64,000 bases of DNA from contig NW_026622808.1 in NCBI RefSeq assembly GCF_023065955.2, positions 44,032,475 to 44,096,474 on the forward strand, given 5' to 3'. The notes beneath the pieces were generated by a model that saw nothing but the letters and a program-made list of their open reading frames with translations, did no database searches and was not told the DNA's origin. The position numbers and the translations under genes are program-made. This DNA comes from Ursus arctos (lineage: Eukaryota; Chordata; Mammalia; Carnivora; Ursidae). This document shows, one piece after another, positions 10,216-22,681 of the stretch; position 1 is the stretch's first letter; each line of letters opens with the position of its first letter.

Positions 10216-11604
10216 CAAGGGAAGCAAGAAAATGTAAGGGAACACAGAGAATATTTTATCTCTGTCACAAAAAACAACTGTGGATTCTGGTTAAAAAAGT
10301 AGAAAATCTTATAACAGAAAATCTATTTTGAGTATATGCAAATTGCTTGATACTCTAGTTTACCTGACCTGTGTGGATAATTCTACGTCATTCAAATTAA
10401 CACAAGTGAACATGGTGTAACATAATTAAATTTTCATTGTAAAAGGCAAATATGGCTGTGGCTAAGAGGAGGGAAATAAAAAAAAAAGTACTCTCCTCTG
10501 AGAGAAAAATCTGCAAATAAAGAGTATTTTAAGCAGTATAAATTAAAACAATATTGACTGAAATACACAATTCTGGCACTAGAGAAATTCAACTCAAGAC
10601 AGTCCTAGGGCCTCACAATCTAATTTATTTCTGATGTACTTATAATTGTCTAGGCCAAGAAACACTTTCAGTGGTAGACCACCATCAAGACAGATGATTT
10701 CTTGTCTCCTGAAATTTTATTTGCAATTCAGACATAAGACTAATCCTCTGTGAAACTTTTTTAAAGATTAGACAGTTCATCTACTGATGTTGCCCTTTCA
10801 TATTTGCAAAAGCACCTGAGTTGAACTTCCCAACAAAGGGAATGCTTTATAAGGCCTTTAGAGAAACAACTTTGTAGCAATTGTAGTAAATTTCACCCTA
10901 CCTCATAATTACTGTACAATCTCAAAGGAAACAAAAATTTAGCCAGGAACCTCAATTAACCACCGTAAAAAAATTACTTTCACAAGTAAATTCACAACAC
11001 GGATTTTTAAAAGAGCAATACTAAATATATGCATCAGGTCAATAACCTGCTCTTTTTATGTTAGCATTCCCAGACACAGAATTGATTTGCAAAATGGTGC
11101 CTTTCAACAAGATGTTTGTTATATTCTAAAGCAAGAGAGTGGAAAAATACATTTTTGAGAAATGGTTTTAACATGAAGTAAAACCCAAATGATTTTTAGG
11201 TTAATAGCTCAGCTAGTGTCTGACATAAAATGGATGTTCAAAATATATTTATTGAGTGATTGCCCATAAATATTTTATCCTACATGTAACAGGTAACTCT
11301 CAATATCCTAAGCTAATCTATGTGCTTTAATTAGAAAACTGTCTTCTATGTTTTTAATCATAATCATGGTCATCATTAGCAACTCTATTAATTAAGAGAT
11401 GACTAGATCACCTACCTATTCATTATATTTAATAAAAATAAGGGAATGATCTAAAACTGTAGGGTTTGGAGAAAATGAGATACCTAAATAAATACAAATA
11501 TCTTCTGAATAGTTGAAAGGACTGTAGTGAGATTATTATTGTTGTTGACAGTGTTTTACCCCCTTTAAAGTCTTGTAGGGATTCTGCTGACATTTCAGCA
11601 AAAT
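10216..11604. other. AT-rich segment, no gene recognised
   Basis: About 1.4 kb with many short A/T runs. No repeat family, ORF or RNA gene recognised. Unique mammalian sequence is the simplest reading. Confidence 0.4.
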
Positions 11605-11827
11605 GTGTACTCCTAGGTGCGCCTGGGTGGCACAGCGGTTAAGCGCCTGCTTTCGGCTCAGGGTGTGATCCCGGCGTTATGGGATCGAGCCCCACATCAG
11701 GCTCCTCTGCTATGAGCCTGCTTCTTCCTCTCCCACTCCCCCTGCTTGTGTTCCCTCTCTCGCTGGCTGTCTCTATCTCTGTCGAATAAATAAATAAAAT
11801 CTTTAAAAAAAAAAAAAGTGTACTCCT
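11605..11827 (+). mobile_element. Can-SINE, ursid-like subfamily, 10-bp TSD
   Basis: Forward SINE from about 11618: head 'gcgcctgggtggcacagcgg', body 'gggatcgagccccacatcag' and 'ctatgagcctgcttcttc', tail 'aataaataaataaaatcttt' plus poly(A). TSD GTGTACTCCT lies at 11605-11614 and 11818-11827. The 'ctatgagcc' body is the bear-type variant as I recall it. Confidence 0.95.
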
Positions 11828-12461
11828 GTAATTTCTTATTGTAAAATTCTGCCATAGAGATATCCAAACCTGATGCCATGAGGTCCCCGCTGGTTTCAGA
11901 CGGTGCTTAATGGAGTCTGTCTCTACAGTTTGACATGTGCAGTTGAGTTGGAAATGGCTGATTAAAAAATTTGGAGTCAACATACGCAGCCAGCCTGCAT
12001 GGAACAAGATAACGCCCCAGGTGACAGCCTGTGGCTTTGATGTAGGACAGTTGGAGCGGATCTTATACTCCTGATAGTAAGTCAGACTGCTGCACCCGGC
12101 AAGGAAAATATTCTGAAAAATTCATAAGCTTCCCTATCATTCATAATTAATCTCTGAGTCAACAAGCACTGGCAATTTATACTTGCCAGCACTAGGGAAT
12201 AGCCAAGGACTGGAGCTATACCTCCTCCTGCAAACCCCTCTGAATGATTCATTTCATGGCAACCTTTAGTTTCTTATCAGGAAAACAGGGCTACAGAAAT
12301 TCAGGAGACAATCTTCAACATAAACGGTGATATTAGCCATCATAATTTATAGGATGAAGGCATCAGGTCTCCTCTTAACAAAAGTATCCTAAGAAAAGGT
12401 TAAGATTCCACAGAGACCCAGATTGGGATTTTTTCTGACAAATTCTACAACCTCTGTATGC
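11828..12461. other. No gene or repeat recognised
   Basis: Mixed-composition sequence with no family I can name. No open frame with a recognisable product. Confidence 0.35.
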
Positions 12462-12706
12462 TAGTCATTCTTAGCCAGGTGGAGAGGTGGGAGTGCTATT
12501 GCCCCCCACCCCCACCCCCTCCCGGGAACATCTGGTAAAGTCTAGAGGCATTTTTGATTGTCACAACTGAAGGGGAGAGTGCTAATAGCATCTAGTGGGT
12601 AAGAAGTCAGGGTCGTTGGTAAACGCCCTGTGATGCCCAGGACAGACCCCACAACAAGGAGTTACCCGGCGCCAAATGTCAATAGTGCTGAGGTTGAGAA
12701 ATCCTG
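12462..12706 (+). mobile_element. MER5A hAT-Charlie DNA transposon
   Basis: Begins 'tagtcattcttagccaggtg', has 'gattgtcacaactgaagggg' and 'gctaatagcatctagtgggt' internally, and ends 'gctgaggttgagaaatcctg'. Nearly full length with a C-rich expansion at 12501-12525. Confidence 0.85.
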
Positions 12707-14569
12707 ATGCAGACGTTTGACCTCAAGTAAGCAAGCTGTGTGCCCTGACGACATTTGATTATGGAGGCAAAGAGATGCTGCCAAACTGACATGGAGGCTT
12801 AGCCTCATCATGTTAATCCTCTAGCTGTTAAACATTTCCCAATATTACCAGCTGGGCTGAAATCTGAAATAATTTGAGGAAAGAAAGAAGAATGGGAATT
12901 TTGGCCATTCACGCTGTGATTAAGAAATTTAAGAAGGTGCCAGGTTTGCAAAAAGAATAATCTGGACAGATATGTGTGGAACCCTGCTTTCGAGTTTATC
13001 TCAGTGAGATGTGTAAAACACAGGGGACTGCTGGAAGCTTGCCGGCAGCCTTCTGCGTGTCTCAGCCCCACTGTGTGCCAGGTGTGCTCCTGCTTCAAGC
13101 TTCTGTGTTCCAGCAGGAAGCTGCAGCAGCATCCCTAGCGGCACACATCTTCTCTAACATTCTGCCAGGTATATCCTGACACGACATCATCACACACCAG
13201 GTCCCCAATCTTTTGCTCAGAGGGTCAGGGTGACGTGAACATACAACCAACAATCCCTGATTTAAAATCCAGAGATGCTTCCCAGGACCAAATCAGAACA
13301 CAAGAGGTAGAAAACCTGGGGAGTGGGAGAGAAGTAGGGCAAGGAGGAGGGTGTCTAGATAGATGATCCTACCTAGATTTGATTCCTTCCTCTAAGTCAC
13401 CTTAAGATAAAAGTAGGAAAACCCCACTTCATTTCCAATCAGGTAAAAGACTTTGCCTTCCTTCCTCACTAAATTCCATTTACACTAATCTTCTTAAGTT
13501 TCCCAATGTCACTATTTCATAAGGGAAAAAAAATGCTTGCTTCTAACATCTGTGTTTCTGGGGATTCTTTCATTGGAATGAAAGAAACCACACTGATCTT
13601 GTAGAAAAAGAAAGAGCTTGCAATGAATTCATTTTACCCAAGAACATCTTAAGCCAGTTTCTCTTCCCTGATAAACTACACAGTGAGCATGAAGTTGAGA
13701 TTTCTAGGGCCTAGGTTTATATCATCCTTCCCTTGTTAAAAAAAAATTAAGATAAATATATGTGTATTTTATATATGATTTCTGCATGAACAAAAGCTGC
13801 AAAGGAGAAACACACTGACCCAAAGAAACGTCTCCAACAGGCTGTCGAATGGGATTCTTCCTGCTGTTCAGGAATTGGAGACATAGACTGTAGGGGGACA
13901 TTCACACCCTCTGGGGTTTATTGAGAACTGTCTGGCTTGACCTGCTGGCCCTAATCATCACCTCATTGACCCTCCCCACCAGCCTTGCCCATGGCTATAG
14001 AAACAAAAGACCAGGAAAGGAGAGGAGAGGAACTGATAGAAAGAAAGAGAACTATCAGGGTTCCTGGAGCATGAGCAAGTGGCAATTGCCATGGTTCTTC
14101 TTTATTCTCCCTGTAGGACTACCTACTGCTCCTCCTCCAAGAAAATAACAGAAACACTGGGATGCCAGCAAGAGAGTGGGCATCCCATTTTTCCTATGGG
14201 ATGATTGCTATGCAGCCAACTGGCTGGCTGTGTTTAGTTGAGCAGATTTAAAACACAAAGAGAACTGGAGGAAGGTGGCATGATAGGGGAGCACCTAAAG
14301 CCTGTTTTCATGACGACTTATTGGTGTGGCAAAGATGCATGGTTTTTTGTGGGCCAAGTGCACACTGAGTTAGGGCCATCCTGTTGGAACTTCATCCTCG
14401 TGGGTAGATGCTGGTCCAGGGAACCCTCACAATCAGAGGCTCTAGAATGGAGCCCCAGGGATGAGAGTTGATGTGTGAATGGAAGACAAGAGGCTGAAGA
14501 AGGTCTCTCTTATGAGAAGACATCTCTGCATGACTAGGATTTCCTGGGCTTCAGAGCCCATTTCAGAGG
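12707..14569. other. No gene recognised
   Basis: About 1.9 kb without a confident repeat or coding feature. Open frames of up to 96 residues show no family resemblance. Part of 13.0-13.2 kb is relatively GC-rich, without CpG enrichment. Confidence 0.35.
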
Positions 14570-14954
14570 TGCTGTTGCCCTGTCTAGAATGCTTGTATCC
14601 CCCACTCCGTTCAAAGTCACTGCCCCTGCCATCTTTCTTCTGTAAGGGCAGGCTTTCCACCACATCCTGTCTTCCAGATTCCTTTCTCAAAGGCTCTCCT
14701 AAAACCATGCACTTGCCATCACAGAATTCAGGTTAGTCTGCAATTGTACATCCATTAGTATGATTGCTGACTGATGCCTGTTTCCCCATGAGATTATAAG
14801 TTCCATGGTTTTTGTTCCACATAATAATCTCAGAGAATAGCATAGAGCCTGGTCTGTTAGGTGCTTAAATTCTTGTGGAAAGAAAGAAGGAAAGGAGCTT
14901 TCTGTACGTAGCATTCCTGGTGGCCCCTTTTCACAGCATTTATCACTGTGGAAC

Positions 14955-14991
<37 letters not shown>

Positions 14992-15080
14992 TACACATAT
15001 ATCTAATGCTCTTACAAGACTAGAAATTTCTAAGGGCAAGAACCATACCTGGTTTCTCCCTTGATTGCCCATAAAACATT
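14570..15080 (+). repeat. L2 LINE 3' region, possibly two pieces
   Basis: 'tgtttccccatgagattata' followed by 'agttccatggtttttgttcc' and 'gcatagagcctggtctgtta' is L2 3' sequence. A second L2-like part (from about 14905, 'cacagcatttatcactgtgg') continues past the ATT microsatellite. Confidence 0.65.
14954..14992. repeat. (ATT)n microsatellite
   Basis: About 13 uninterrupted TAT/ATT units, probably polymorphic in length. It sits inside L2-like sequence. Confidence 0.97.
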
Positions 15081-16189
15081 AAAGAAAGAAACGGGCACAA
15101 TTTTTGGTTGTTTGACAAGTCTACATGAATAAAAACCTAGACTGGATTCTTATCCTTCAAAGTTGACCCTCAGAGTTCCTACTATAACATCTTGTTTTGA
15201 AGAACTCTGATTCTTCAATCACTGAATCAATGACTTCAATATGCCTACAAGGTCTCCATAATTCCTCTGCTGTATTGTAAATTCTGTTCCAGACTGACTT
15301 ATGTAATAGGTAGGGAGGGACAAAGGGTGCTGCATGTGGATAAAAAGAGGGAAGAATGACACTCTAGGCCTTTTGTTCTCCAGAGGGAACTTAGCTGGGG
15401 AAAAATCATTTTGAAAGAGATATACCATGTCTGCACCTGTACAGGAATTAAAAAATATTTATTTCAGGGCTGCCTTATTAACTAACTGATTCAAAGGCAG
15501 TAAGAAAATAATTGGAAGGAATGGTAGTGAGCTATTTCTGGCAGCACAAGGGGTGAAGGCAATTCGGGAAGGTAGAGGCTTCCTTCCTCAATAATTGAAA
15601 TCCTATTTCACAGTCCACAGATTTTGTGGCTGTGCCTTGATACCACAATAAAAGTATTTCTGGAATCAAGGAAAGAATTCAGTTTTTGGTTTTTTTTTTG
15701 ACGTTAAAGATAAGTGCAGGAGCTGTTTTTTTCACTGTTTATTCTACTTTACCATAGGAAACCTAGACCCTCAGGAAACTGGCGAATCACTAAATGACCA
15801 GAAAATGCCAGAACAGACCCACTCAGTCTCAGTATGTGACACACTTAACTCCTAAAGGAGCTTCCATGGGAATCCTTGCAAGGAAGCCCCAAGCGCTGCC
15901 TTGTGTACTCCTCCGCAAGCACTATTTCCCCGCTCTGAACGTTATGCTTCAAAAATCACCTCTGAAAACTGTTAGTGTCCAGTGAGTCATAGGATTTTCA
16001 AATGAGTCCATTGTAATACCCTCCTTCCCTTTGCTATTCAACAGAATTGGAAGCTGAGAGGTCAGGACACTAGTTTAATATTTCAAAATTCTTATTTGAG
16101 AAATCTGAACCTCTTGGAAAAGAGGTTTCTAAAAAGCATAATAACAGAGGCAGTTCATTCCTTCCTTTCTTCTTTGCCTTCTTTCCATA
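15081..16189. other. No gene or named repeat recognised
   Basis: Single-copy-looking sequence with a T-run near 15690. No coding feature supported. Confidence 0.35.
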
Positions 16190-17034
16190 AGTATTTATGA
16201 AGCATAGATTGTACCAGGCAATGTGTCAGGAGCTGGGCATACAATGAAAAACATACATGAACTAACTGGCTATTCTCTTCTGAAATGTATAACCTAATGA
16301 AGGATACAGACATTAATTGTGCATATTAATAAAAACTTACAAATAGGGGTGCCTGGGTGGCTCAGCCATTAAGCGTCTGCCTTTGGCTCAGGTCATGATC
16401 CCAGGGTCCTGGGATTGAGCCCTGCATCGGGCTCCCTGCTTGGCTTGGCGGGAAGCCTGCTTCTCCCTCTCCCACTCCCCTTGCTTGTGTTCCCTCTCTC
16501 ATCGTCTCTCTCTGTCAAATAAATAAAATCTTAAAAAAAAACAACAACTTACAAATAGATTATTGCTCCAAAGGATAACAAAATTATGTAGCAAACATCT
16601 GACCTAGTGGCTCCTGAATTGAGAGTAAAAGGTTAAGTAGAGATTAACTAGGCCAAGAGTGGAAAAGCACCTTGCAGACAGGCATGGTATGTGCGAAGGG
16701 CTTGTGGCAGGAGAGAATGTGGAAGCAGATTAGCATATGGCTGGAGTACAGGGCGAGATGGGGAGTTACATGAAATAAGGCTGGGGAGATATACAGAGGT
16801 CAAGCCATGCATAGGGTCATAGAAAGACTGTGCATGGGGTCTTGTAGATCATGGAAGGTTATTCCTCTTTATCCTAAAAGCAGTAGAAAAGCACTAGAAG
16901 TTTTAAAGCTGTAAAGTAGGGTGAAATATGGAGAGGAGGGATGAGAAACTCAAAATAGCATTTCAAATGGCTTATACAGAGAATGGAGCAGAAGCGTTAA
17001 GGGTGAATGGTGCTGATGGTAGCCAAGTCTCCTA
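16190..17034 (+). repeat. Ancient mammalian repeat, interrupted by a SINE
   Basis: Left part 'tgtaccaggcaatgtgtcag', right part 'gcgaagggcttgtggcagg', 'atagggtcatagaaagact' and 'gatcatggaaggttattcct' follow the unnamed repeat in order. The Can-SINE at 16347 splits it. Confidence 0.55.
16334..16558 (+). mobile_element. Can-SINE, with 13-bp TSD
   Basis: Forward SINE: head 'gggtgcctgggtggctcagc', body 'gatcccagggtcctgggatt', tail 'caaataaataaaatcttaaa'. TSD AACTTACAAATAG is perfect at 16334-16346 and 16546-16558. Inserted into an older repeat. Confidence 0.95.
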
Positions 17035-18285
17035 AATATACCAAGTACTACAATGGGCTGAGTACTCTATAAACTTCTTTGATTGTGACTACAATCCCAT
17101 TAAGAAGGACTTTTTATATTTAAATAAACTTTTTATTTTAGAATAGTTTTAGATTTATAGAAAAGTTGCCAAGAATAGTACAGAGAGTTCTTGTATACTC
17201 CACACCCAGGTACCTCTATTGTTAATACCTTGCATTATCATGGTATGTTTGTCAAAACTCATGAACCAAAATTGATACATTATTATTAATTAAACTCCAT
17301 GATTTATGTGGACTTTCTTTGTTTTTCCCCTAATGTCCTTTTTCTGTTTCCAGAATCCCACTAAGGATATTGCATTATCTTCTGCCTTTATGTCTCAGAC
17401 TCCTTTGGACCGGGAGAGTTTTCAGACTTTTCGGTATTGAGGAGTAGTAGCCAGGTATTTTTGGAATGTCCCTCGATTTGGGAAATACTGGTTTTTCTCA
17501 TGGATAGGCCAGGTTTATGGGTTTTGAGGATGAAGACCACAGAAATGAATAGCCATTCTCAACATACCATATTGAGGGTACAAGCTATCAACCTAAGTTA
17601 TCACTTATACCTACCTTTATCACCTTGCTAAGGAAATGTTTTTCAGGTTTTTCCATTAAAAATTTACTTCCTCTCCACCTCCTCCTTCATACTGTTTTCT
17701 TTGGAAAGCACTAAGTCACTAAGTCCAGTCAAACTTTTTGATACTACTCCTTGAGTAGTCTCTACATAAATTATTTGGAATTCTTCTGTATGGGACATTT
17801 GTCTCCCATTTGTCTTTTCTCCTTATTTATTATAGTATAGACTTAAGGATATTCACTTTATACTTACACTATAATAGCCCAATGTGTTATTTAATGTGTT
17901 GCTCTAATTGTTATTGATCAGATCTTTGGGAGTTCTTTCTATTGGCTTCTGTGTCTCTTTAACATATGTCCATTATTTTGTGGGTTTTTTTTTTTTTTTT
18001 TTTTTGACTGATTCCTTACTTTCTGGCACTACATAATGCTCCAGCTTCATCTTGTATATGGTCTACCCTAGCCTTAGAATTAGTCATTTCTCCAAGGAAC
18101 CCTGGATACTTTCATGGGAGAATGGTATTAGAAACCAAGTTATGGGCATTAGATGTGCTCATTGTTGCTGAGGAAAGGATTTTTATCCTCAATTCAGATG
18201 ACAACACAAATGATTAGAAAGCTTAAGTGACTTGCCCAGTATAGGACATAGCCAAGATTCAACCAGATACCTTTCCTCCATTCTC
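17035..18285 (-). repeat. MIR SINE split by an L1
   Basis: Left piece (17035-17117) has 'actctataaacttctttgat' and 'tacaatcccattaag'. Right piece (18175-18285) has 'agcttaagtgacttgcccag' and 'agccaagattcaacc'. Both are reverse-complement MIR and are contiguous once the L1 is removed. Confidence 0.65.
17105..18186 (-). mobile_element. Old L1 3' UTR (L1ME-like), with TSD
   Basis: Follows a known L1 3' UTR on the reverse strand: 'ttttagaatagttttagatt' at the left, 'cataaattatttggaattct' in the middle, 'ctttctggcactacataatg' and 'gagaatggtattagaaacca' at the right. Near-identical flanks AAGGACTTTTTAT (17105) and AAGGATTTTTAT (18175) look like the TSD. A poly(T) run lies at about 17985-18005. Confidence 0.8.
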
Positions 18286-19789
18286 CTTTGTAAGAACACT
18301 AAATTTCATTCCATATCCAGCATTTCCCTCATTGGCTCATGCATTTTGGGGAAAGCTGACCCTAGCCTCAGCTCCAGGTGGGTGTCCTTCCTTGCTTAAG
18401 TCATTCAGCAGGTCCCAGGTAGCTGGGCACAGGGCCCGGACCATGGACATGATACCTTTGTATAATGTATATGCACCAATCAGATGCAAGATGACATTCT
18501 CTAGAGAGTTTCTGGGTAAGAGACGTCCTCACCTTTCTGAGAGAGATGCTGGGGGAAAATTCTCTTTTCCTGCTGGATGTAAGTGGAACTGTAAAAAGAA
18601 ACTATGGCAGGATAAGATGGTGAGAGAAACAGAAGGCAGAGACTTTGCTGAATTTACAATCATAGTAGGGCATAATATCATATACAGCTGAAGATTCTGC
18701 AACCAATTAAAGATGGAAGGTGATTCACCTATTCATTTACTGTTAATTTATAATATGCTTAGTTTGCTTCCAGAAAAGAATTAGGTGGCTTCCAACAAGG
18801 CATGGATGCAACAAAACTCTATAAACCAGGCTAAAAAGGACAAGAATCAGCTGAAATCTGGCAATGGTAACCTCATTCAAAACCCTAGACTGAGGAAACT
18901 CAGTAAAATTGAGTGAAAATAGGACTCTGAATTCCTAATCATGAAGGCAAAATGAAGGGCTTGATGAATTACTTTGTTTGCATAATGTAATTTCAAAACT
19001 GCTTGTTCTGAGCCCTGAAAGAAACCTGTTACCAGACAACCTGCAAAGGACACACTGAACCCCATAAAAGTTGGTATCAGAGAGAATGGTTTCACAATGC
19101 AGGAACATTCCTCTGAAGGCCATTTCTTATATCCACTCTCAATAAAAGCCAAGGGTATAAAGGATAGTTCTGTGAAGGCTTCCAAAGAAACCAAGGATGT
19201 ACTACCCAAGTCGGTAGACTTTTAGGGAACTGATTTAGGGGACGACCAAGAATCTCAAGAAATAAAATAGTTAACATGCCCCTTGGCTTTTCCATCAACT
19301 ATCTGTTGTCTTGGTTTCATTTTTAACTGGAGATTCATAGCAGATAGCATGGAAATGAAAATTGGCCCTGAGCTCAGTATAGCATAGTTAGGAATTCTGC
19401 CTGTAGAGTCAGAGACCTGGGTTGGATTTCTCATTCTTTGTGTGCATTTTAGCCACCATTCTTTAGTCATTGGTTTTCAAACTGTGTTCTACTGAGACCT
19501 GGGGTCCCCTGTAGGTCCTGGAGGAGGAGGGTTCCAGACCTTCCACCCTCATTTCCAGCAGAGCAGCTTTACACTTTAATCCCTGAAACATTTCATTTGA
19601 AAAAAAGGATCCTGCTACTGAAACAACTGCACGGCAGTAACAGAAACCTATTTTTGACACAGGAATATATTCATGTGCATGCACAAAGACAGAGGAGTAG
19701 TGGGCATACAGGTGTCAACATGTTAACTGTAGTAAATAGTCTCCAAATACGTTCTCTAGCCAGCCCCTTCTCCCTAGATTCATGCACCC
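18286..19789. other. No gene recognised
   Basis: Contains a 119-residue open frame (18332-18691) with no recognisable domain. The surrounding sequence may be an old unrecognised repeat. No splice or promoter evidence. Confidence 0.35.
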
Positions 19790-20229
19790 CTCCCGGTAGA
19801 GGAAGTGCAATCTATCTCTTCTCTCTTGCGATTTGGGTTGGCTTTGTGACTCGCCTTGGCCAACAGGATGTGGCTCAATTATGCTCTGGTGCTTCTGAGT
19901 CCAAGCTTTGCGTGGACTGGAAGCTTCTATTTCCTGGCTCTTGGCGCCCGGCTGCCATGCTATGTGAAGCTCAACACACGTGGAGAGGCTGTGGGGAGGA
20001 GAACTGAGGCTCTCAGTGGAAAGCTGAGCATTAACAGTAAGCTGCCTTCCGTGTCCCAGCTCAGAGGACACTGCAGACGACCGCAAGCCCAGGTGATATT
20101 GCACAGAGCAGAAGCAGCACCCACGTAATCTCTGCCAACCCATGAAATCATGACAGATAATAAAATGGTTGGTCTTTTAAGCCAAAGTTTTGGGGTTAGT
20201 TTGTTATGTACTCATAGATAACTGAAACA
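19790..20229 (+). mobile_element. Ancient ERV-L/MaLR-type LTR
   Basis: In LTR order: 'gggttggctttgtgactcgc', 'ttggccaacaggatgtggct', 'ctggctcttggcgcc', 'gataataaaatggttggtct', and the end 'agttttggggttagtttgtt'. The polyadenylation signal near 20160 fits an LTR 3' region. Open frames of up to 142 residues here fall within this LTR sequence and are not genes. Confidence 0.65.
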
Positions 20230-20457
20230 GGGGGTGTTTTCTTCTAAGTAGTTTTCTGATTCTTTTAAATATTATTTCGCAATAGACATGTTATTTAATC
20301 CTCTTGTTTAAAAATGAGCTATAAAAGTGTGTAAGCTTTTATGAATACTCCCTTTGTCCAGTTTTTATAATCATGGACACTGGCCACCAAGGAATGACGT
20401 TGTCATGGAGCAGAATAAAGCTAACCAACTGTCACAGGTATCGAAGCTGACCTGCCA

Positions 20458-20478
20458 ACACACACACACACACACACC
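20458..20478. repeat. (CA)n microsatellite
   Basis: About 10 CA units, uninterrupted. Confidence 0.95.
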
Positions 20479-20782
20479 TGACACAAGTGATCCAGAAATG
20501 TATAATCAAAGAAACAAAAAATTAACAGACTCTCTATGCAAGTGGTTGGTGAAGTATAAACATACCATATAAATCAAAGAATTGATAGTGATGCTAATGT
20601 TTAGAAGAGAGGGGGGCTTAAAATATTCTGACCCTAACATTTCAGTTTAGGGGTTCGTGTGTGAAATGACCCAATCACATGCCAGTCAGGAGAAAACTAC
20701 AAGTGAACAATGGTGCTAAGAGAATAAATTAACTGCATTCCAGTGAATGAAAAAACAAAACAACCAAAACTATGTATTTCTG

Positions 20783-20824
20783 GCAAACAGAAGAGCTTCT
20801 TTTGCAAACAGAAGAGCTTCTTTT
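20783..20824. repeat. Perfect 21-bp tandem duplication
   Basis: The 21-bp unit starting GCAAACAGAAGAGC occurs twice head to tail at 20783-20803 and 20804-20824 with no mismatch. Perfect identity suggests a recent slippage or repair event. Confidence 0.95.
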
Positions 20825-21539
20825 ATTTTTCTCCATATAATATTTCAGAAGCATAATATGCTTTCTTATGGTGCCAAAACAACACCTAAAATACCCATTT
20901 GTTCCAAGTTATTGCAGAAAGTCAGGTGGGAGAGACAGCAGATCAGCTGACATCAGTGGGCTGGAAGGTGTCTTTGGTTCCAAACAACGTAAGTACATGT
21001 ATGTGTTAACTATGAACCTGACAGATATTTCTCTTGAATTTCTGAAGCTTTTTTAGTTTGTTTTCTTGCAATTGGAGTTAATGCACACTCTAAGTCATAA
21101 TGTAAGGGAAAAAGTGATTAGTCTGCAAACAAGGGGAGGTAAATTAAATCCCCAGGTTTCATGATGGCATATGTTTGAGGATTTACCATTTCCATTCCTT
21201 TTGTGTTTGAATTTTTGAACGCCCTATTTATGGAGTATATTTTGTGAAGGCACCTTGCCTGTCTAGTATTGGTGGTTCATAGCAAGTGAAGTCTAAGTCA
21301 GTAATTTAGTGTGCATTTCAAAATAATCATTTATTTAATATTATGCAATTTGATAACATTTTTCACTTAGGGAGTGTCCTAGGGTACACTGGGTAATTAG
21401 GCAGGGATATATTTTAAGTCATCAGGGACTGGAGAATCTGCCATCACTACACATACTCTTTTAGTCTCATGCTCCTCCCCATACAGTGATGCCCAGAAGA
21501 TGCTGGGCTCATGATAGTTCTTAGTGACATAACTGTGAT

Positions 21540-22090
21540 AATGGTGATAGTTGTGTGCTGCCACCAAGCAGCAAAGCTGCAGCAGCTGTCACCACGGCCT
21601 GGGAACTGCCATCAGGAATGGCTTTCTTCCTTTATGGCCAAAGGCTTGGCGCTCAAAGCAGCATGAGGAGCTGTATTTATGGCAGAGAAGAGGGATCAAC
21701 AGTCTTGTTTGTGTAGATTAGGGTTGAGAGGGGACCAAAATGGGGGCAGGAATCTCTCCCATCTGTTCTTGTTTTTTTAAAGGGCTGATGTCAGTGAACA
21801 AGTGAAAATGGCTAAAATTCCCCACTCGCTGCCCTCAATATCAGCTTATAGGTTTCTAAATTCACACTGACCTCCTCGGGGAATCTGTGAGAAAGTCCCA
21901 AATGGAGCACGAAATACTGCAAAGTGCCATCTGATTCAAGTAGAAATCATTTCTATTAACAACCAGGGGCATTTTATTGGGAGGCTGTTAATAATTTCTA
22001 AGGAATTGCACTTAACTGCTGCCAGCTAAAGGAACTTCTTCTTGGTTCTAATTAAACGACAAGAAGGTAAATAATCAGACAGAGAGGACT
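21540..22090. other. Candidate conserved noncoding element
   Basis: Repeat-free, balanced-composition block of about 550 bp. It has a Gln/Ala-codon-like 'gcagcaaagctgcagcagct' at 21570-21589, several T/A-rich homeodomain-type cores (taattaaa at 22049-22056) and E-box-like CAGCTG. No ORF or splice structure supports an exon. Enhancer-like character is inference only. Confidence 0.3.
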
Positions 22091-22681
22091 GTGAAACCCC
22101 AGAGATACCAGGAATTTAGGGCCCCGATGGATTGGTTTGAACATTTGCAGTTTTCAGGGGTGAGTATCATGACTATGTTATCTTTCTGTTACTGTTAACT
22201 ACTGTGCATTTTCAAATCTTGTCCTTCAATTTCAACATGTGCATGAAAAGCTTTTATTGCTGTTTCCTGGTTACCTTTTGTATTTCTTTTTGCTTCCACC
22301 TCAACAGGCCTATGGTAAAATCCCTTATTATTATACTTTTTTTTTTTTTACAGTTTAATTTACAAAGAATTTTCAAGGACATTATCTCAACTGAACAGTA
22401 GGTGCAGTAGGTGGAAGTAGTGCTGCTGTAAAGTAGGCAGCACTGAAATAAGTCATACCCATTTTACAGATGTGGAAATTGAGGTCCAGAAAGGCAAAGA
22501 AAAACTCCCAGGGCAAATCATTGCTCTAATCCTATTGTGCATTCATTCAATAACTATTTAGTGAGCATACGCTATGCTACATGTGTCATTACATTACACT
22601 GGTGAGGTGCTAAAGCAATGCGGTTAGAGTATGTTTGGAAGCAGATATCAGGATTTAATAAAAAAATTTCCATCAGTTCAT
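22091..22681. other. No gene; contains a short MIR
   Basis: 'cccattttacagatgtggaa' near 22459 is a reverse-strand MIR piece (about 22450-22520). The rest is unassigned, with a T-run near 22338. Confidence 0.45.

Larger units (their letters stand above)
20230..21539. other. No gene; two short tandem repeats inside
   Basis: Apart from the (CA)n and the 21-bp duplication listed separately, AT-rich sequence with no recognised family. Confidence 0.4.

Noticed and set aside
19715..20143. Overlapping 136- and 142-residue frames on opposite strands
   Set aside because: They fall within an ancient LTR. Open frames on both strands here reflect local GC content, not coding.
21570..21589. 'gcagcaaagctgcagcagct' as a polyglutamine-like exon
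   Set aside because: No extended open frame, start or splice sites surround it.
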